From Narthecium ossifragum (taxonomy: Eukaryota > Streptophyta > Magnoliopsida > Dioscoreales > Nartheciaceae): a stretch of DNA of 64,000 bases. The notes below the pieces were generated by a model. The model did not search any database, was not told the origin of the DNA, and saw nothing but the letters and a program-made list of their open reading frames with translations. The position numbers and the translations under genes are program-made. Shown here piece after piece: positions 35,401 to 47,440 of this stretch (positions are counted from its first letter, which is position 1; every line of letters starts with the position of its first letter). The stretch spans positions 9,582,607 through 9,646,606 of the forward strand of contig OY986973.1 in NCBI GenBank assembly GCA_963920575.1, in the 5' to 3' direction.

Positions 35401-38400
35401 TTATCTGAGAAAAGATCTAAAATCATCTTACCAGATTCAGCATAAGCAGAAAAATACAACAATTAGCAACCGCGACTTATGCAACTAGACAACTAACCTC
35501 AAGGGCCGGCAAATGAGGAAAAGCTTTTAGAGTAGATATTTTGTTTTTACTGGCTGCCAAAACCTAGGTGATAACCAAAAGATAAATAATTATACAGTCC
35601 AAGAAAAACAAGCATAAGTCCGGAGAATAAAGAAATGACAACTGACCTGCAGTCGTGGCTGGGTAGCCATTGCAAGTGATTTCAATCTGTTTTGAGCAAC
35701 AGATAGAAACTGGAAGAGAGGGGCACATATCAGACCGATACAAAGAAAACTAGAAAATAATGGGTAATAAATAAGATTTGGTATGAATATCAAGAAGATA
35801 TGTTAAATGAAACCTAATCAGATCAAATCGCAGCATGTAAAAGGACATACGTGAGTCAGCATGGTCATGACTCAATCTGTACTCTGCACTAAATAATAGC
35901 ACATTGCCTAATATGTGCCTCACCACGAAGCCATACTGATGAAATACACATGTTGAGTACATACCTCCAAGTAAGGTAGTTGAGGAAGACTAGCGAGCGA
36001 AGTAATTTGATTCCCAGCAAGATAAAGTTGCTGCATGAAATAAAATACTTCTCAACCCGTGCCACATTAAACACAAAGTCAGAGGTACATAACTGTAGAA
36101 GCATATGCCACCATCTACACAGTAACATTCCACACCTGGAGGGCTTTGCAATTCTCTAAAGGCTCAAAACCAGGTCCTTTGAAATCATTGAAACTCAAAT
36201 CGAGAACCTATAACAAGAATCGGCACTTAATCAGCTCAGGGCGGTCAAAGTGCATTCAATATCCGGTGATAAATATAATGAGAAGAAATAAAGTAGAGCC
36301 TGAGGCTCTCGGCTGCAATTTCTGAACTAAAGACATGAAACTAAATCAATAAAAAAGAAGATATATAAGATTAATATCTAAAGAGAGTCGACCTTCACGT
36401 GCTTCAACATCTCAATGCCCGCCAATGATGTTAGCAGGTTATCCCTGAGATAAACAAACTGCAAAAAAATAATTCTTAGTCATTTTCAATCCAACATGAA
36501 TGCCAACTGATAGTGTTTGGACCTTTCATGAGAGAGAGATTTTTAAGGGAAATTTCTAACAGTAAGAGAGTCCAGATTCTCATGAGGAAGAATAAACTAG
36601 ATGCTAGCTGCACATTCAATTAAATCAAATGTCGATTACCATCAGTAATAATCCCTATATTTTGAGTAGAACATCAGAATAATGCTTAAATGGTTGCAAT
36701 GGATCTTTTCAAGTATTGCTTAAATGCTTAAACGGTATTGCAGAAATCAACGAATACATAATGCTAAAATGGATTCAATGGTGCAAAGCTTGAAATGATA
36801 ATCTAAGAAAAGACCTAAATTACTCCAAATGGTCAAAAAAGGGAATGGGGTAACCAAAATAGCTCCAATAAAAATTGCAAGGAGGGTTCGAAAAAAGTAA
36901 GATGCAATGAGCATTACAGTTACTTAGGCTATATATGGGTATCCTTGTGCATAATAAAACTGTACTTTGAGTGTAACTGCTAGGCAGAAATATACTTCGA
37001 TGCACCTATAAAACCTACAAGTAGGTTAATTTATGCTAAAGAAGCTGATAAATCATTGACCAGGTTGCCCCTTGGTTATAGGTTATGACTATTCCCAGAT
37101 TATTAGAAACAAATTAAATGTATTACTGTGTTCCACTCACGTTCAGGGTCTTTTTTATAAAACTGAATAATGATATAGTTATCTACAACAGAAGAGAATA
37201 TTTTTTGCATTTAAGTTATCAAAGAAAAGTATCTCCTCAAAAATGCAATTAGCAACACATCACCAATAGGAGTGTTATTAAATCCTACTAATAGCCGTAC
37301 ATGGGTCGGATTTGAAAATAAACCATCCCACAATGTGGACTATGAAAGACGATTTCTTTTCAAGTCCCACCAAATTATGAAAGCAAAGTATGTTTGAAGA
37401 GAAATAAATTCTACAATATCAAAGCATCCCCAATCAAGATTTCAATTAGGTAGCAATTACATTATCCAGACACGTTATAAGATAAGCAAACCTCATGTCC
37501 AAGCACTCAAACCTTGATTCAATCATTCAGAAGGTGTCTATTATCACAATGATAAAAAAGATGGGAACAGCCCCATAAGTGCTACTGTGCTAGCATAATG
37601 GATGGCATTAGTTGCTTGCTACTAGATTTTTTCAAAGAACTCTACGACTCCTATCATAGAACTTCAATTCACAAAATATGGATCCCTTCTGCTCAGATAA
37701 ATCTATTCCAATTAAAATGGTGTAAATCAAAGATATGAGTTCGTTTAAAATACTTACCTCTAAATTTGGAGAGAAGCTCAATGCACTAAGATTACGGACC
37801 CTGTGACCTCTTAGGTCCAGCCTCTGCATTGATGGGCAAGAAAATAAGTGAAATATACAGCCAAAAACAATCTTTGAAGAGGCGATCTCAGACACTAAAA
37901 TAGACTCCACGTCCACATGTGAATACGGAAAGCACTGTTGTGCAAAAGTTGATTTCGGACAGGAAAATAAGTGGTTTTATGTAAGAACCACAAAAATAAG
38001 TGGCTCTTACCAGCTCATCACCCGCCTTGACGTCCACCTGAGGGAGCATCATGAATCGTGAATCCCGGCTCTCAGAAGTCGATGTTTTCCTCCGACCGGA
38101 CAATGAAGCCCCCTTATCCACCGAAGATGACGGGGATCCCAGCTTAAAGCTACTTCTAACTGAAGGTGAACGTGCCGACGGAGAAGAAACATTTGAAGTC
38201 ACCCTCCTAAAACTACTGCTGCGGCCATTAGAACCATCCAACTGAGACGGAGATACCTTCTTCGCAGAAGAGACCGTCAGCGATGGTTTCACAGAAGGTT
38301 TCCGAATAGAATCATTCTTGGCACTATCTGACATTGGGGATCCACGGGCAGCAGGGGCGGACTTTTTCGCCTCAGAGACTGAAGATTTCGAACTAACAGA

Positions 38401-38829
38401 AGACAATGATGATCGCCTACTCTCTGAGACACTTTTCTTGCTGAGATCTGAATTTGAGCAAGAAACCTTCTTCTCCTCGGATTGCACTACATTATCTTGT
38501 CTTTTAAGAGCAGTGGTGAGTTTCCTCTCGGACACACCTCCTGTGCTGTTTCTTCGCTGCATTGCAGCAGCACTCGAACTTGATGTGGGCTTCATTAGGG
38601 TGGATTTTATACCAGAACTCGAATCCGGCGTCCCATTTCCCTCTATCCTTTTCTTGACTGACGAAAGTGATGCTGAAACCTTAGGCTTCAGTGTTGCTCC
38701 AATGGGTTTTGCTGGTTTCGAACATTTCTTCACACTTTCAACAGAAGCAACTCGTGATTCTTTCGATGACTCTAAAGATTGACTTTTATTCCCTGAATCT
38801 TCCTCATAATTCTCAGATAAAGCATCCAT
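17450..38829 (-). CDS. AIR9: AIR9, 187-kDa-type microtubule-associated protein
   Basis: Plant microtubule-associated protein known to mark cortical microtubules, the preprophase band and the cortical division site. Exons (high to low): 38829-38011, 37823-37758, 36458-36393, 36207-36136, 36030-35965, 35709-35647, 35563-35498, 34718-34619, 33889-33788, 33220-32997, 32938-32788, 31553-31433, 31308-31133, 30654-30519, 29839-29739, 29576-29529, 29451-29267, 29131-29014, 27789-27662, 27469-27301, 26884-26766, 26594-26426, 26214-26130, 26047-25980, 25888-25769, 24891-24696, 24602-24481, 24370-24163, 22779-22706, 22000-21862, 21784-21603, 21073-20918, 20046-19915, 18992-18934, 18151-18119, 18025-17894, 17626-17450. 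They total 5148 nt, 1715 aa, with every junction in frame. Residues 1-273: basic, Ser-rich microtubule-binding region. 274-406: six LRR exons. About 474-1582: eleven A9 (Ig-like) repeats. 1583-1715: conserved C-terminus. Start set at the first in-frame ATG of the large exon. Confidence 0.93.
18565..18690. repeat. Dispersed repeat in AIR9 intron, copy A
   Basis: Shares TCTTCT--GCTAATAAATG-ATTGA and ATGCCAGTA-TTTAC--GCACA with 32535-32655. Non-coding. A third, weaker relative with CTTCGTGCCATCAGCACAACG lies near 34256. Confidence 0.6.
22395..22579. mobile_element. 185-bp hAT-type MITE in AIR9 intron
   Basis: The termini are TAGGGGTGAGCA and TGCTTACTCCTA, inverted repeats of 12 bp with two mismatches. 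Flanks CTTCAAGG (22387-22394) and CTTCACGG (22580-22587) form an 8-bp target duplication with one mismatch. The 8-bp duplication and the TAGGGGTG start are typical of hAT elements. The inside is made of TTCGGTT and AACCAAACC runs that can fold back. It lies between the AIR9 coding exons 24370-24163 and 22779-22706. Confidence 0.8.
32535..32655. repeat. Dispersed repeat in AIR9 intron, copy B
   Basis: Partner of 18565-18690 in the same orientation and with the same order of blocks. It is preceded by CGTGCCGCACATGTCGTGCC, which suggests a longer decayed element. Confidence 0.6.
33221..33787 (-). other. AIR9 intron with GC-AG borders
   Basis: The exon ending at 33788 reads GCTGCAG and the intron begins GCATGT. 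The next exon starts at 33220 after GGGCAG. Only this join keeps the frame (AAD|STFGFL) and the expected AIR9 sequence. All other introns in my model use GT-AG. Confidence 0.8.
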
Positions 38830-39373
38830 TTCACCTCCTGATAAATTACTTTTAAATCTTCCACTGGAAAAACTCAAAATCCTTGAACAAAATCTTGCGA
38901 GCAACTGATCAAGAAATGGAAGCGGACCGTCCACATCCTTCCCGTCAGCAATGCACTTCAGCAACACAAGACTTCCAATATTACTGTAAAATCAAGAAAA
39001 GCCCCATTTTTAACTGAAACTAGAACTACTGTCCATCAAGAAGATAAAAAGAAACACCATTCTCCAATAAAATCGTTAAGTCTATACAAGAACATCAAGA
39101 AAATCCACAAGATGAACAGATACTACCTAAAGACGAAATCAAGAAGTGGATGGTCGGAGTTCAAAATTTACTTCATAAGCAACCAAAAAAAAACAGCAAC
39201 TTTGCGTCCAGAACCCACGAAAAAAATCTAAATCCCGAACCATTCCCATCGATTCAACGATCTCTACGAAAATGCAGGTACGGAAACAGAGATCTGAGAA
39301 CACTAACTACTAAAAACAACAAAAAGAAAAATAATCGAATTTAAGAAGATGCCCAAATAGACACGGATCTCAC

Positions 39374-39600
39374 CTCCGCCGAGCTCAGAGAGAAGCCGGC
39401 GCCGCCATGAGATCTCCGGCGAATGCAGGCTAGTCTAAACCCCTTAGAGCGAGCAGTGAGCTCTCTCTAGTGAAGACGAAAGCATTCGACGGAAGCACCG
39501 CCATCATCCACAAACTTTTTCCACTTTAGTCCAAAGCTAATGAGCAATTAAATTAGGAAAAGGTATCGAAACCCCGTTGCCTTGGTTACTGTAGAGAACG
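39374..39600 (-). other. AIR9 5' leader exon (non-coding) with two upstream reading frames
   Basis: A donor GGCGGAG|GTGAG ends this exon at 39374, and the large exon begins after TTTTACAG at 38983. The leader contains a 25-codon upstream frame at 39430-39507 and a 7-codon frame (MAAPASL, stop) at 39385-39408. The second is in phase with the open frame that runs through 38983 to the AIR9 start. The transcription start is not known, so the 5' limit is approximate. Confidence 0.55.
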
Positions 39601-39636
39601 GAGCCGACTAGCCGTTAATTAGAACCCAAATGGCCC

Positions 39637-39646
39637 CTTTTAAAAG
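39637..39646 (-). promoter_or_regulatory. Putative TATA-like site of AIR9
   Basis: CTTTTAAAAG, self-complementary, about 130 bp above the first upstream ATG and about 66 bp from the MULE target duplication at 39712-39720. Inferred from position only. Confidence 0.35.
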
Positions 39647-39720
39647 CGCGAGAACAGCTGGAAGTAATCATGGTCGTCCGCGCGCTGTCTTTAGTCGGAG
39701 ACACACGTCCAAGAAAACAA

Positions 39721-40110
39721 GGAAATTTTTTTTAAATAATATTATTTTTAATAAAATATTATTAAAATATATTTAGAGAAAAAGTAAAATTTTTAAAATA
39801 ATATTATTTTAATAAAATATTATTAAAATATATTTAGAGAAAAAGTATTTACGGTATATGCCTCCCCGGCCACATCAGCAACCACGCTGGCGTGGCTAGC
39901 CTATAAATCGTAGATCCATGGAGTTACGGTTTTCTTATGCGCACCAATGACTTATCGGTCGATTCGTGCATCGTCCGTCGACCGTCGCGTCCACCGTCGC
40001 AAGTAATGATTCACTCGCAGTCGATCTATGCATCGATCATCGTATTGATCGTATATCTCTGTCAAGAGAACGGAGCATTGACCGTGCCAACTCACAGTTG
40101 ATCCCCACAT
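39721..40110. repeat. Left terminal inverted repeat of the giant MULE
   Basis: Begins with an AT-rich stretch that is tandemly doubled here (AATAATATTATTTT--AATAAAATATTATT twice, 58-60 bp period) but single at the right end. Then comes GGTATATGCCTCCCC, an 8-bp-stem hairpin (CCACGC TG GCGTGG with flanking AG/CT), and a segment rich in GTCGAT, GACCGTCG and GCATCG. The inner limit is approximate. Confidence 0.8.
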
Positions 40111-40743
40111 CAACCGTCTCCTAATAAGACGTACCCACCAGCCCTTCCACTTTTATTTTCTTCAGCCATCTGTGTACAAACATTCAACCACGTGTTTTCA
40201 ACAATTAATGAACTACCCAACTACCCAATACATTTCCACTCACCCAATTCAAATCCCAACATAAGGTTTTTTATAAATCAAACCATATGAAACAATCAAC
40301 AATGTTATAATCTCTAAATGGACACAAACCATCAAAAACAAACACAAAAGTACAATTCAAGTACTATCATAGTCTCCAAGTTTTTTTCTTCTTCGCAATC
40401 ATCTTCTTCCTATTTGACGGTCCAGCCTCCCCCCTCGTAGCACCGACATCAACATCATGCCCGTGTGTGTCCCTTCGAATCCTCCTCTGTTGTGCCCATG
40501 ACTGGATAAGATTATGGTATATCTTGAGATATCAGCATGTCATAGGAGGTTGTTTCCCTAGTAGTCTGCTACTGTGAACTGACAGGAGCTCCGCCGCAAA
40601 TCCTCAAATCCTCCATCATAGAGTAGAATTCCGATGCAAAATGATCAGCAAGCTCCTCTCCAACACGGCTGCAACACACGTGGTAATTCTTCTCGACTGT
40701 GTCATACTGTTAGTGACGAGTTAAAAAGTTTGGTTAGATTAAC

Positions 40744-41466
40744 TGTAACGCCCCGGCCCTCCACTGGGCCCCGCCCCACGGGCTCTCGGTCCGACCAGGA
40801 TCCACCCGAGGGATCCATCCGACACAATATTGTCCGCTTTTGGCTCACCACAAAAATCTGGAAAAACTTCTCAGTATGTCACCCATCCCGTGACCGCTCC
40901 AAGGCAAGCACGCTTAACCTTGGAGTTTTCTGACGGATCACTGCCAGCACGGCTTTAAAAGGCTTCCGGTCCGACCAGGATCCACCCGAGGGCCCATCCG
41001 ACACAATATTGTCCGCTTTTGGCTCACCACAGAAATCTGAAAAAACTTCTCAGTATGTCACCCATCCCGTGACCGCTCCAAGGCAAGCACGCCTAACCTT
41101 GGAGTTTTCTGACGGATCACTGCCAGCACGGCTTTAAAAGGCTTCCGGTCCGACCAGGATCCACCCGAGGGCCCCACCCGACACAATATTGTCCACTTTT
41201 GGCTCATAGAAATCTGGGAAAACTTCCCAATAGGTCACCCATCGTGTGACTACTCCAGGTCGAGCACGCTTAACCATCGAGTTTTCTGACGGATCACTGT
41301 CATCACGGCTTTAAAACGCGTTGTGTCTATTAAGGGCTTACTATATACTTATATCGAACCACGGACCATACCCAGGCGTTGTGGGATTGCTTACCCGGCT
41401 ACCCGACTCAGCCCCGCCCTCCAGGCGAAGGCATCTTGTCCCACGGTAGACCCAGCGGGCCTCACA
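40744..41466 (-). mobile_element. Cassandra solo LTR with triplicated 5S-like domain
   Basis: TGTAACGCCCCGGCCC at the left and GGGCCTCACA at the right, flanked by the 5-bp duplication TTAAC (40739-40743 and 41467-41471). On the - strand the LTR holds sequence like plant 5S rRNA: TTAAGCGTGCTT, the C-box-like GATGGGTGAC, and GGGAAGTTTTCCC nearby. Cassandra is the known retroelement family whose LTRs carry a 5S RNA-like promoter. The 5S-like part is present three times with a period of about 182 bp, so the LTR is longer (723 bp) than the usual 240-350 bp as I recall it. Only one LTR is present, with no primer-binding site or second copy, so it is a solo LTR. Confidence 0.85.
40785..41320 (-). 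repeat. Three tandem 5S-like units, about 182 bp each
   Basis: CGGTCCGACCAGGATCCACC begins each unit at about 40787, 40968 and 41148. Each contains GTCACCCATC--GTGAC, AAGCACGC-TAACC and GAGTTTTCTGACGGATCACTG. The first two units are nearly identical and the third is more diverged, which points to a recent extra duplication. Confidence 0.85.
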
Positions 41467-42150
41467 TTAACACAATATATGAATTAATTACAAACAAACA
41501 AATTATATATACTAGCTTTCACAGCATGTATACGTTTGCCTTAAAGGCCATCCTGTTCTCTAATCTGGGTCTACTGATATACCGCCTGATGACCCCCTAG
41601 TATCACTACAAATATGGTGTGGGATCCTCGCCATAGTCCACTGCACCCTCAACAACACTCTGGTACCTCTCCTGTCACTAAACGATATACTGGTGATGCG
41701 TAGTGACCCAGTCATCAGTAACATTACCCCGATGACCTACGCGTGATAGTCTCTCAGTCACAAGGGGCGGTATCTTTTATTGCATGCCAAATTGCCGCAT
41801 CACCTATTTTGCATGATGCATTTCCACAATCTCGAAACAAATGAGCGGCACAAGCTCCTCCAAACAGGGAATCTTGCAATACAAATGGCTGACAATAGTG
41901 CTTCACTTTGCGGTGTATATGGACACCATATAACCTACAAGTTTAAAATACGAAGTTGGTTCGATTACAATAACATTAAATGATAACATAATCTTGGATA
42001 GTGAGCAATAATACATGGGACGACAATTGCCTATCTAACTGCTCTCGATAGTAGGCTAAATAACGACCATGCGGGTTCCCTCTACCGCTGTGTGGTGCTG
42101 TCCACCTGCATTTCTCATCAAGATTTAGATGCTAATACTAACCTAGCTTT
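41467..42150 (-). other. MULE gene 3' part (PMD tail), degraded
   Basis: On the - strand, VEMHHAK, stop, VMRQFGMQ, stop, KIPPL around 41780-41840 matches the C-terminal end of PMD proteins. The rest is worn. The + strand frames here are not genes. Confidence 0.5.
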
Positions 42151-45100
42151 AACATTAAAGAATCAAGAGTTCGTACTGGGCTGCCAATGGGCCCTCAAGG
42201 ATACGCGTATCCCTGGTCGCGGTCTCCTTAGGGGTAGCTAGCGATGGTTGTGGTAGTAGTTCATGCTGCCCTATATGGAGTTGCTCCCATGACAATACAT
42301 GTGAAAACAAATCCATGTTGGGTATAGTATAAAGTACTCGTAACAACTATATTTATTAAGTAAACTATAAATCACCTATAGCATGTAAAGGCATCCATAG
42401 ATCTCTTCTTTCCCCTTCGTGAAGCTTTAGACAGCTTCCGAAAGAGACTTGCTAGGCATGTCGTCCCCCAAGCATACTGTCCACAAAGTTCCAATTCACG
42501 CAACAAAGGTAGGTACTTTAGATGTACCTATAATTGAAAGACAATGTTAGTTGAAATAATAAATCCTAAAATGAAACACTTATATGCAATTATACTTACC
42601 CTGGACCCACTGATGTCATGTACTATTAAACAACCCAACGCATATAGGATGTAGGCGCGCGTAGCCTGATATACGAACCGGTCAGTGGCATCCAGTCCAA
42701 CATGTCCGAAAGTAGTGCGTAGCCACGATAACTCAACTATAGCCAGTTGACTCTCCGTAGGTACAAAACCGAGCAAGTCTAAGCATGTCTCGTGCAAAAC
42801 TAAAGATGTGCTCCCTGAAAAGTACCTCCCTGTCAACAGGTAACCCCATCAGTATCCCGACTTCCGGCAACGTGATTGTCATCTCCTCGTGGTGCAAGTG
42901 GAAAGTAGTAGTCTTTGGTCGCCACCGCTCCACTAGTGTTGTGATCAGGCACCGATCAAGCCGAATCGGCGGCAATCTACTCATAACATAAAACCCATAA
43001 CGTCGAATAAGTTTATCTGACACTCATCCACAATCTACCAGGTCTGTAGATGCAGTGAATGCTCTGTACACTTAAAGGCCAATGTCATCATTATTCAATT
43101 AGTAAAACACAAAAGTTAGCGATTCACAAGTTGAAATATCAAACATAATACCGATAGCTTTATTGAAATTGATATTTACCTTGCCATCCCAAACCGTCGC
43201 AAAGCGGTGATTATCCTAATCTCAAAGCACGTCTGGAGAAGTCAGACCAGGCTCACCTTCGTACGACCTCGGGTCAAAGGCTCCCTCCCACGTGGGCCAT
43301 CTCGAACCTTTTGCATGTAGAAGGTAAATGTTAGTATATAGTTGGAAACGAAGAATATATGCAATTTACAAAAAAAATCTATTTTTAGTATGATGATGAG
43401 ATACGCATCATCACTTGTGTATCAGTGCTAGGTAACGGCTCGCGGCATGTAGCTTTGTTGTGACCCGTTTTATTGCACATGTTGCACCTTATATGTTGCA
43501 GTCCTCTCCCTATATCCATTTCATTGCGCAACCTTGTACTCCTCGGACGTCCCGCTGGTCTCCGTATATGTGAGGGGCAGCAATATGTACTCTTCAACTA
43601 TTGGCCAGTGTTGACTTCCGCGAATGGGGTGGAAATGAGTTGCATATGTTTGTCTGTACTCGCTTGAGGAGTAAAACGGTGAAGTAAAATCGTATGCCGA
43701 GGCCCTAATCGACATGTCACCGCATACGGCTAGATTGTGCGGACATGGATACGATATCATCTGAAATTGTCCGCAACTGCATGTCCTTTCATGTCCAGAT
43801 AACTTGACAATAAATGTATCCTCGTGTCACTCTATAACCGTGTACTTGTCACCATCAAATGACTGCACGAGATATGATTGGGCGAGTATACAATGCTTGT
43901 GTAGTATATCTTCGACTAGTGTTTTCATCTCGCAACTCATTGCTTGCCCCTCCCGGCGACGTCGTATGAATAGCTTATTCATTCTTTCAAAGGTAGTTGC
44001 CACCAACGCCTTGATAGGCATACCCCATGCACCTTTGAAAACATTATTCAAACTTTCAGACCAATTGGTAGTCATTGCGCCGAACCATTTGTTATCGTCG
44101 TGAGACACCGCCCAAGTTTCTGGTGGCTCTGCACTAACGATCCACTGATAAGCTTCTGGTTTAATTTGTTTAATTCTATCCATGGTCTTATCAAATGCTT
44201 CCTTGTGGACCTTCTTTGACGCGGTCCAAAATAATGCATATAAATTTTCATCCTTGAACTTGTACTTGAAGTTGTCATAGAAGTGCCTCATACAGAATCG
44301 TTGGTGTCCCTAAGGGCAGGGGGGATTCCGTCCTTATTGCCTCTTTGATTACTGTGTCGGTCTGAAATAATAGATATACCTCTTCTGCCACTAGCCACAT
44401 ACACTCTGACCAGAGCAAGGAAACATGACCAGCTACTAGTATTTTCGGACTCAATCACGGCACATGCTACTGGTATTAAATGATCGCTGCCATCTACTAT
44501 AGTTGCAACTAATAAAGTGCCAAGATACTTCCCATATGGGTGTGTTCCATCGATAGATAATATGGTCGATAGTGTCTGAAAGCAACGATAGCAGGGTGAA
44601 ACGACCAAGACACACGCTCAAATATATCAACACTGGTGCGTACGGTCTCCGTTTGAAGCTTCAGTACAGTACCCGAGTTATCCATCTTCATTACTTGCAT
44701 ATACCACAGAAGGATATTATATGATTCTTTCCAATCCCCAAATATAATCATCATATCCAGTAAGCATGCATGATATGCCTTTGCATAGCTGATGGTAATG
44801 TGGTAGTCATCTTTGATCCTTTGCACAATGTCTTTGGGGGTCATCGCGATGTTTGTCCTTACATCACCAAGTATGATACCACATATGAATTCTACAGTGC
44901 AGTAGTGGTGTGAGGACCTATACCTCCGACCCGGTCCGACCGTGTTAGGTCGAGGGTCTAGTTTCGCGTCGAGTGTGATCGGGCGATCGCATTGTTGTTT
45001 TGGACCCCAGGGGCAATTTGGTAAAATTACGCCTTGGCGGTCGGTTTCACACCCACGTAGTGCACACGCTGCCTTGGATTGATATATGTGACTGATTAGA

Positions 45101-45437
45101 ATCTTAAGCTTGCCTCCAATAGGAAAATCGGAGCTCGATCATGAAAGATCGAATCGGACGACCGAGATAATTTCATATCTCTATAAATACCCTTAGCCTT
45201 TCTCTCTTCTCTTTTCTATCTCTTTCTCTCCTTCTCTCTCCTCTTAGCTGCCATTTGGGCTTTGGGCTACGGATTTCAAGAAGCAAATCGTGGCAATCGA
45301 AGCCGGGGGGATTGGTAGATCGTCAGCTCAGCTATACATGTAGGTGTTTCTACCCAATTCCAGTGAATTGGTAAACCTAGGATTTGATTATTATTGATTT
45401 GGTGTGGTTTCGTTATTTGGAATGTTTTGGAACTTGA

Positions 45438-46700
45438 GACCGTGTTTGGTTTGGGGTTAAGGGCGGGGTTAAGGGGTCCCCCTTAACCCCATTCTTATCC
45501 CCAAACGGAATGGCGTTAAGGTTTTGGGGTTAAGAGGGGTTAAAGTCATTTTTGGAGTTAAGCTTCTCTCTCACTTACATTCATCCTTGACATTGATTGA
45601 CGAGGAATCTCGTGAAACCCTCAACACCAAAGTTGTAGATTTTTTAGTGTACTTTCAAATCCCAGTTATTTTGTATTTTTCTTATTTTTATATGAATTAT
45701 GGTGATTTATCTCGTGATCTGTGACAGGACTGGTCTGAATCCGCATTACCAATGGGATCGATCCCAACCTTATCGGGATCGATCCCAACTTTGGTGGGAT
45801 CTATCCCAAGTTGGTAGAGGAAGTATTCTTAGCCCTTTTTGGTGGTTTTCGAAGCTTCTTTCGATCCGATTTTTAGGGAAGATTTTTTATCGATGAGTTG
45901 AGTTAAATGCTAGCTTTTCATGAATTTGAAATGTTTATGCAATGTTTATGAAATGTTTAGCTAATTGCTAAGTTTCTTGCAAGTTATGATGTATATCAAA
46001 ATGATAGCATGCTCTATATATCCCTTATATATATTAGAACCATATGTGGGGTCGAGCCCTATGAATAAGGGATATTGTTAACCGATGCGTGATGACCATC
46101 GGGAATGTGTAGAATAAATGGGTTGAAGGTGTGCCTTTGTTTTTACCTGTATGGTTATTCGTTGTTTTGTTGTTTGACCCATTGTGGTCGCCGGCGTTGC
46201 GCCGAGAGTGGTAATTTAGATATTATATATTTTGTACACTTTACGTACAAACATTTGAATTAACTTAATAATTAATTCAAATATTATAATCCTAACCCAC
46301 GAGCTTACCCACTATTATAATATTATATATTTTATAAACTTTACGTACAAATATTTGAATTAACTTAATATTTAATTTAATTATTATAATCTTAACCCAC
46401 GAACTTACCCACTATTATAATATTATATGTTTTATACACTTTACATACAAACATTTGAATTAACTTAATAATTAATTCAAATATTTTAATCTTAACCCAC
46501 TAGCTTGCCCACTATTATAATATTATATATTTTATACACTTTACAATTCTTACCCTTATCCCAAGCTTAACCCACTAACTTAACCATGTTTTTGAGCAAA
46601 ACGCCAAAAGTGGGTTAAGCTTATCCCCATAAGTTATCCCGACATTTTTACCCCTAACCCCCTTAACCCTACTCCCATTAACCCCGAACCAAATGGGGGC
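45438..46700. mobile_element. 1263-bp TIR element nested in B1, TGA target duplication
   Basis: The left end is GACCGTGTTTGGTTTGGGGTT. The right end, reverse-complemented, is GCCCCCATTTGGTTCGGGGTT. Both continue as AAGGG/TAGGGTTAAGGG. TGA flanks both sides (45435-45437 and 46701-46703), the same duplication as the MITE at 3342-3748, so PIF/Harbinger-like. Inside, 46040-46200 repeats text also found in the surrounding LTR at 47500-47690 (GGGAATGTGTAGA-TAAATGG, AAGGTGTGCC). It also holds GGGATCGATCCCAAC units and a ~100-bp tandem repeat. No transposase. Confidence 0.75.
46215..46545. repeat. AT-rich tandem repeat, ~100-bp unit, about 3.3 copies
   Basis: ATTATATATTTT-TA-ACTTTAC recurs at about 46221, 46321, 46423 and 46520. 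CATTTGAATTAACTTAATA and AACCCACGAGCTTACCCAC fill each unit. Confidence 0.85.
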
Positions 46701-47378
46701 TGATATGATAGTGTAATAGCATGTTTAGAATATTGCCACCGAACCCGTTTCATACTTCTTTGGAAGAATCTTGTATTTTCGTCGGTTTTGTCGATTTTAG
46801 GCTAATTTGGCCTAGATTTGAAAATTACCCGTCAGAAGTTTGATTTCATGGTGCCATTAGATTCCCCACCCTCAATTGTACCTCTCTGCAAAGTTTCATT
46901 TGATTCCGATAAGTTTTGATAGATCAAATCCAAACAATTGGATTTTCAACACTATTCATATGTGATGCTGACATATGAAGGATCGAGGCATGAAGATCGA
47001 TCTTTTAGTTGCCTGACAGAGGATCTACATGGGGAAGATCAATCTTCATAGGCATGAAGATCGATCTCTTGCATGACAGAGGACATGCATGTAGAAGATC
47101 AATCTTCATAGGCATGTAGATCGATCTCTTATCCTGGCAGAGGACATGTATAAGGGAAGATCGATCTCTTATGCAGTTAACTAAAATTGATTCTGATTTC
47201 AATGATTTTTATTTCTTTTTAACCCGGTTTTTCTTGTATGTCTTTTCCAATGACAAGGAATTGTTAGTATGATATTTTAATCGGGATTTCGACGGATTTA
47301 TTTTTGAATTATGCCATGATTCACATGTTGGGATGGTTTACCGAAATTTACCAGTTTCAAGCAATTTTATGTCAAACA

Positions 47379-47380
<2 letters not shown>

Positions 47381-47438
<58 letters not shown>
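47381..47438. repeat. (TA)n microsatellite
   Basis: Uninterrupted alternating TA of about 58 bp inside LTR B1. Confidence 0.95.

Positions 47439-47440
<2 letters not shown>

Noticed and set aside
38051..38782. Plus-strand acidic frames over the large AIR9 exon
   Set aside because: Antisense shadows of the Ser-rich AIR9 N-terminus.
40744..41466. Functional 5S rRNA gene cluster
   Set aside because: Only promoter-like parts match, the rest differs from 5S rRNA, and the unit sits in an LTR with TG...CA ends and a 5-bp duplication.
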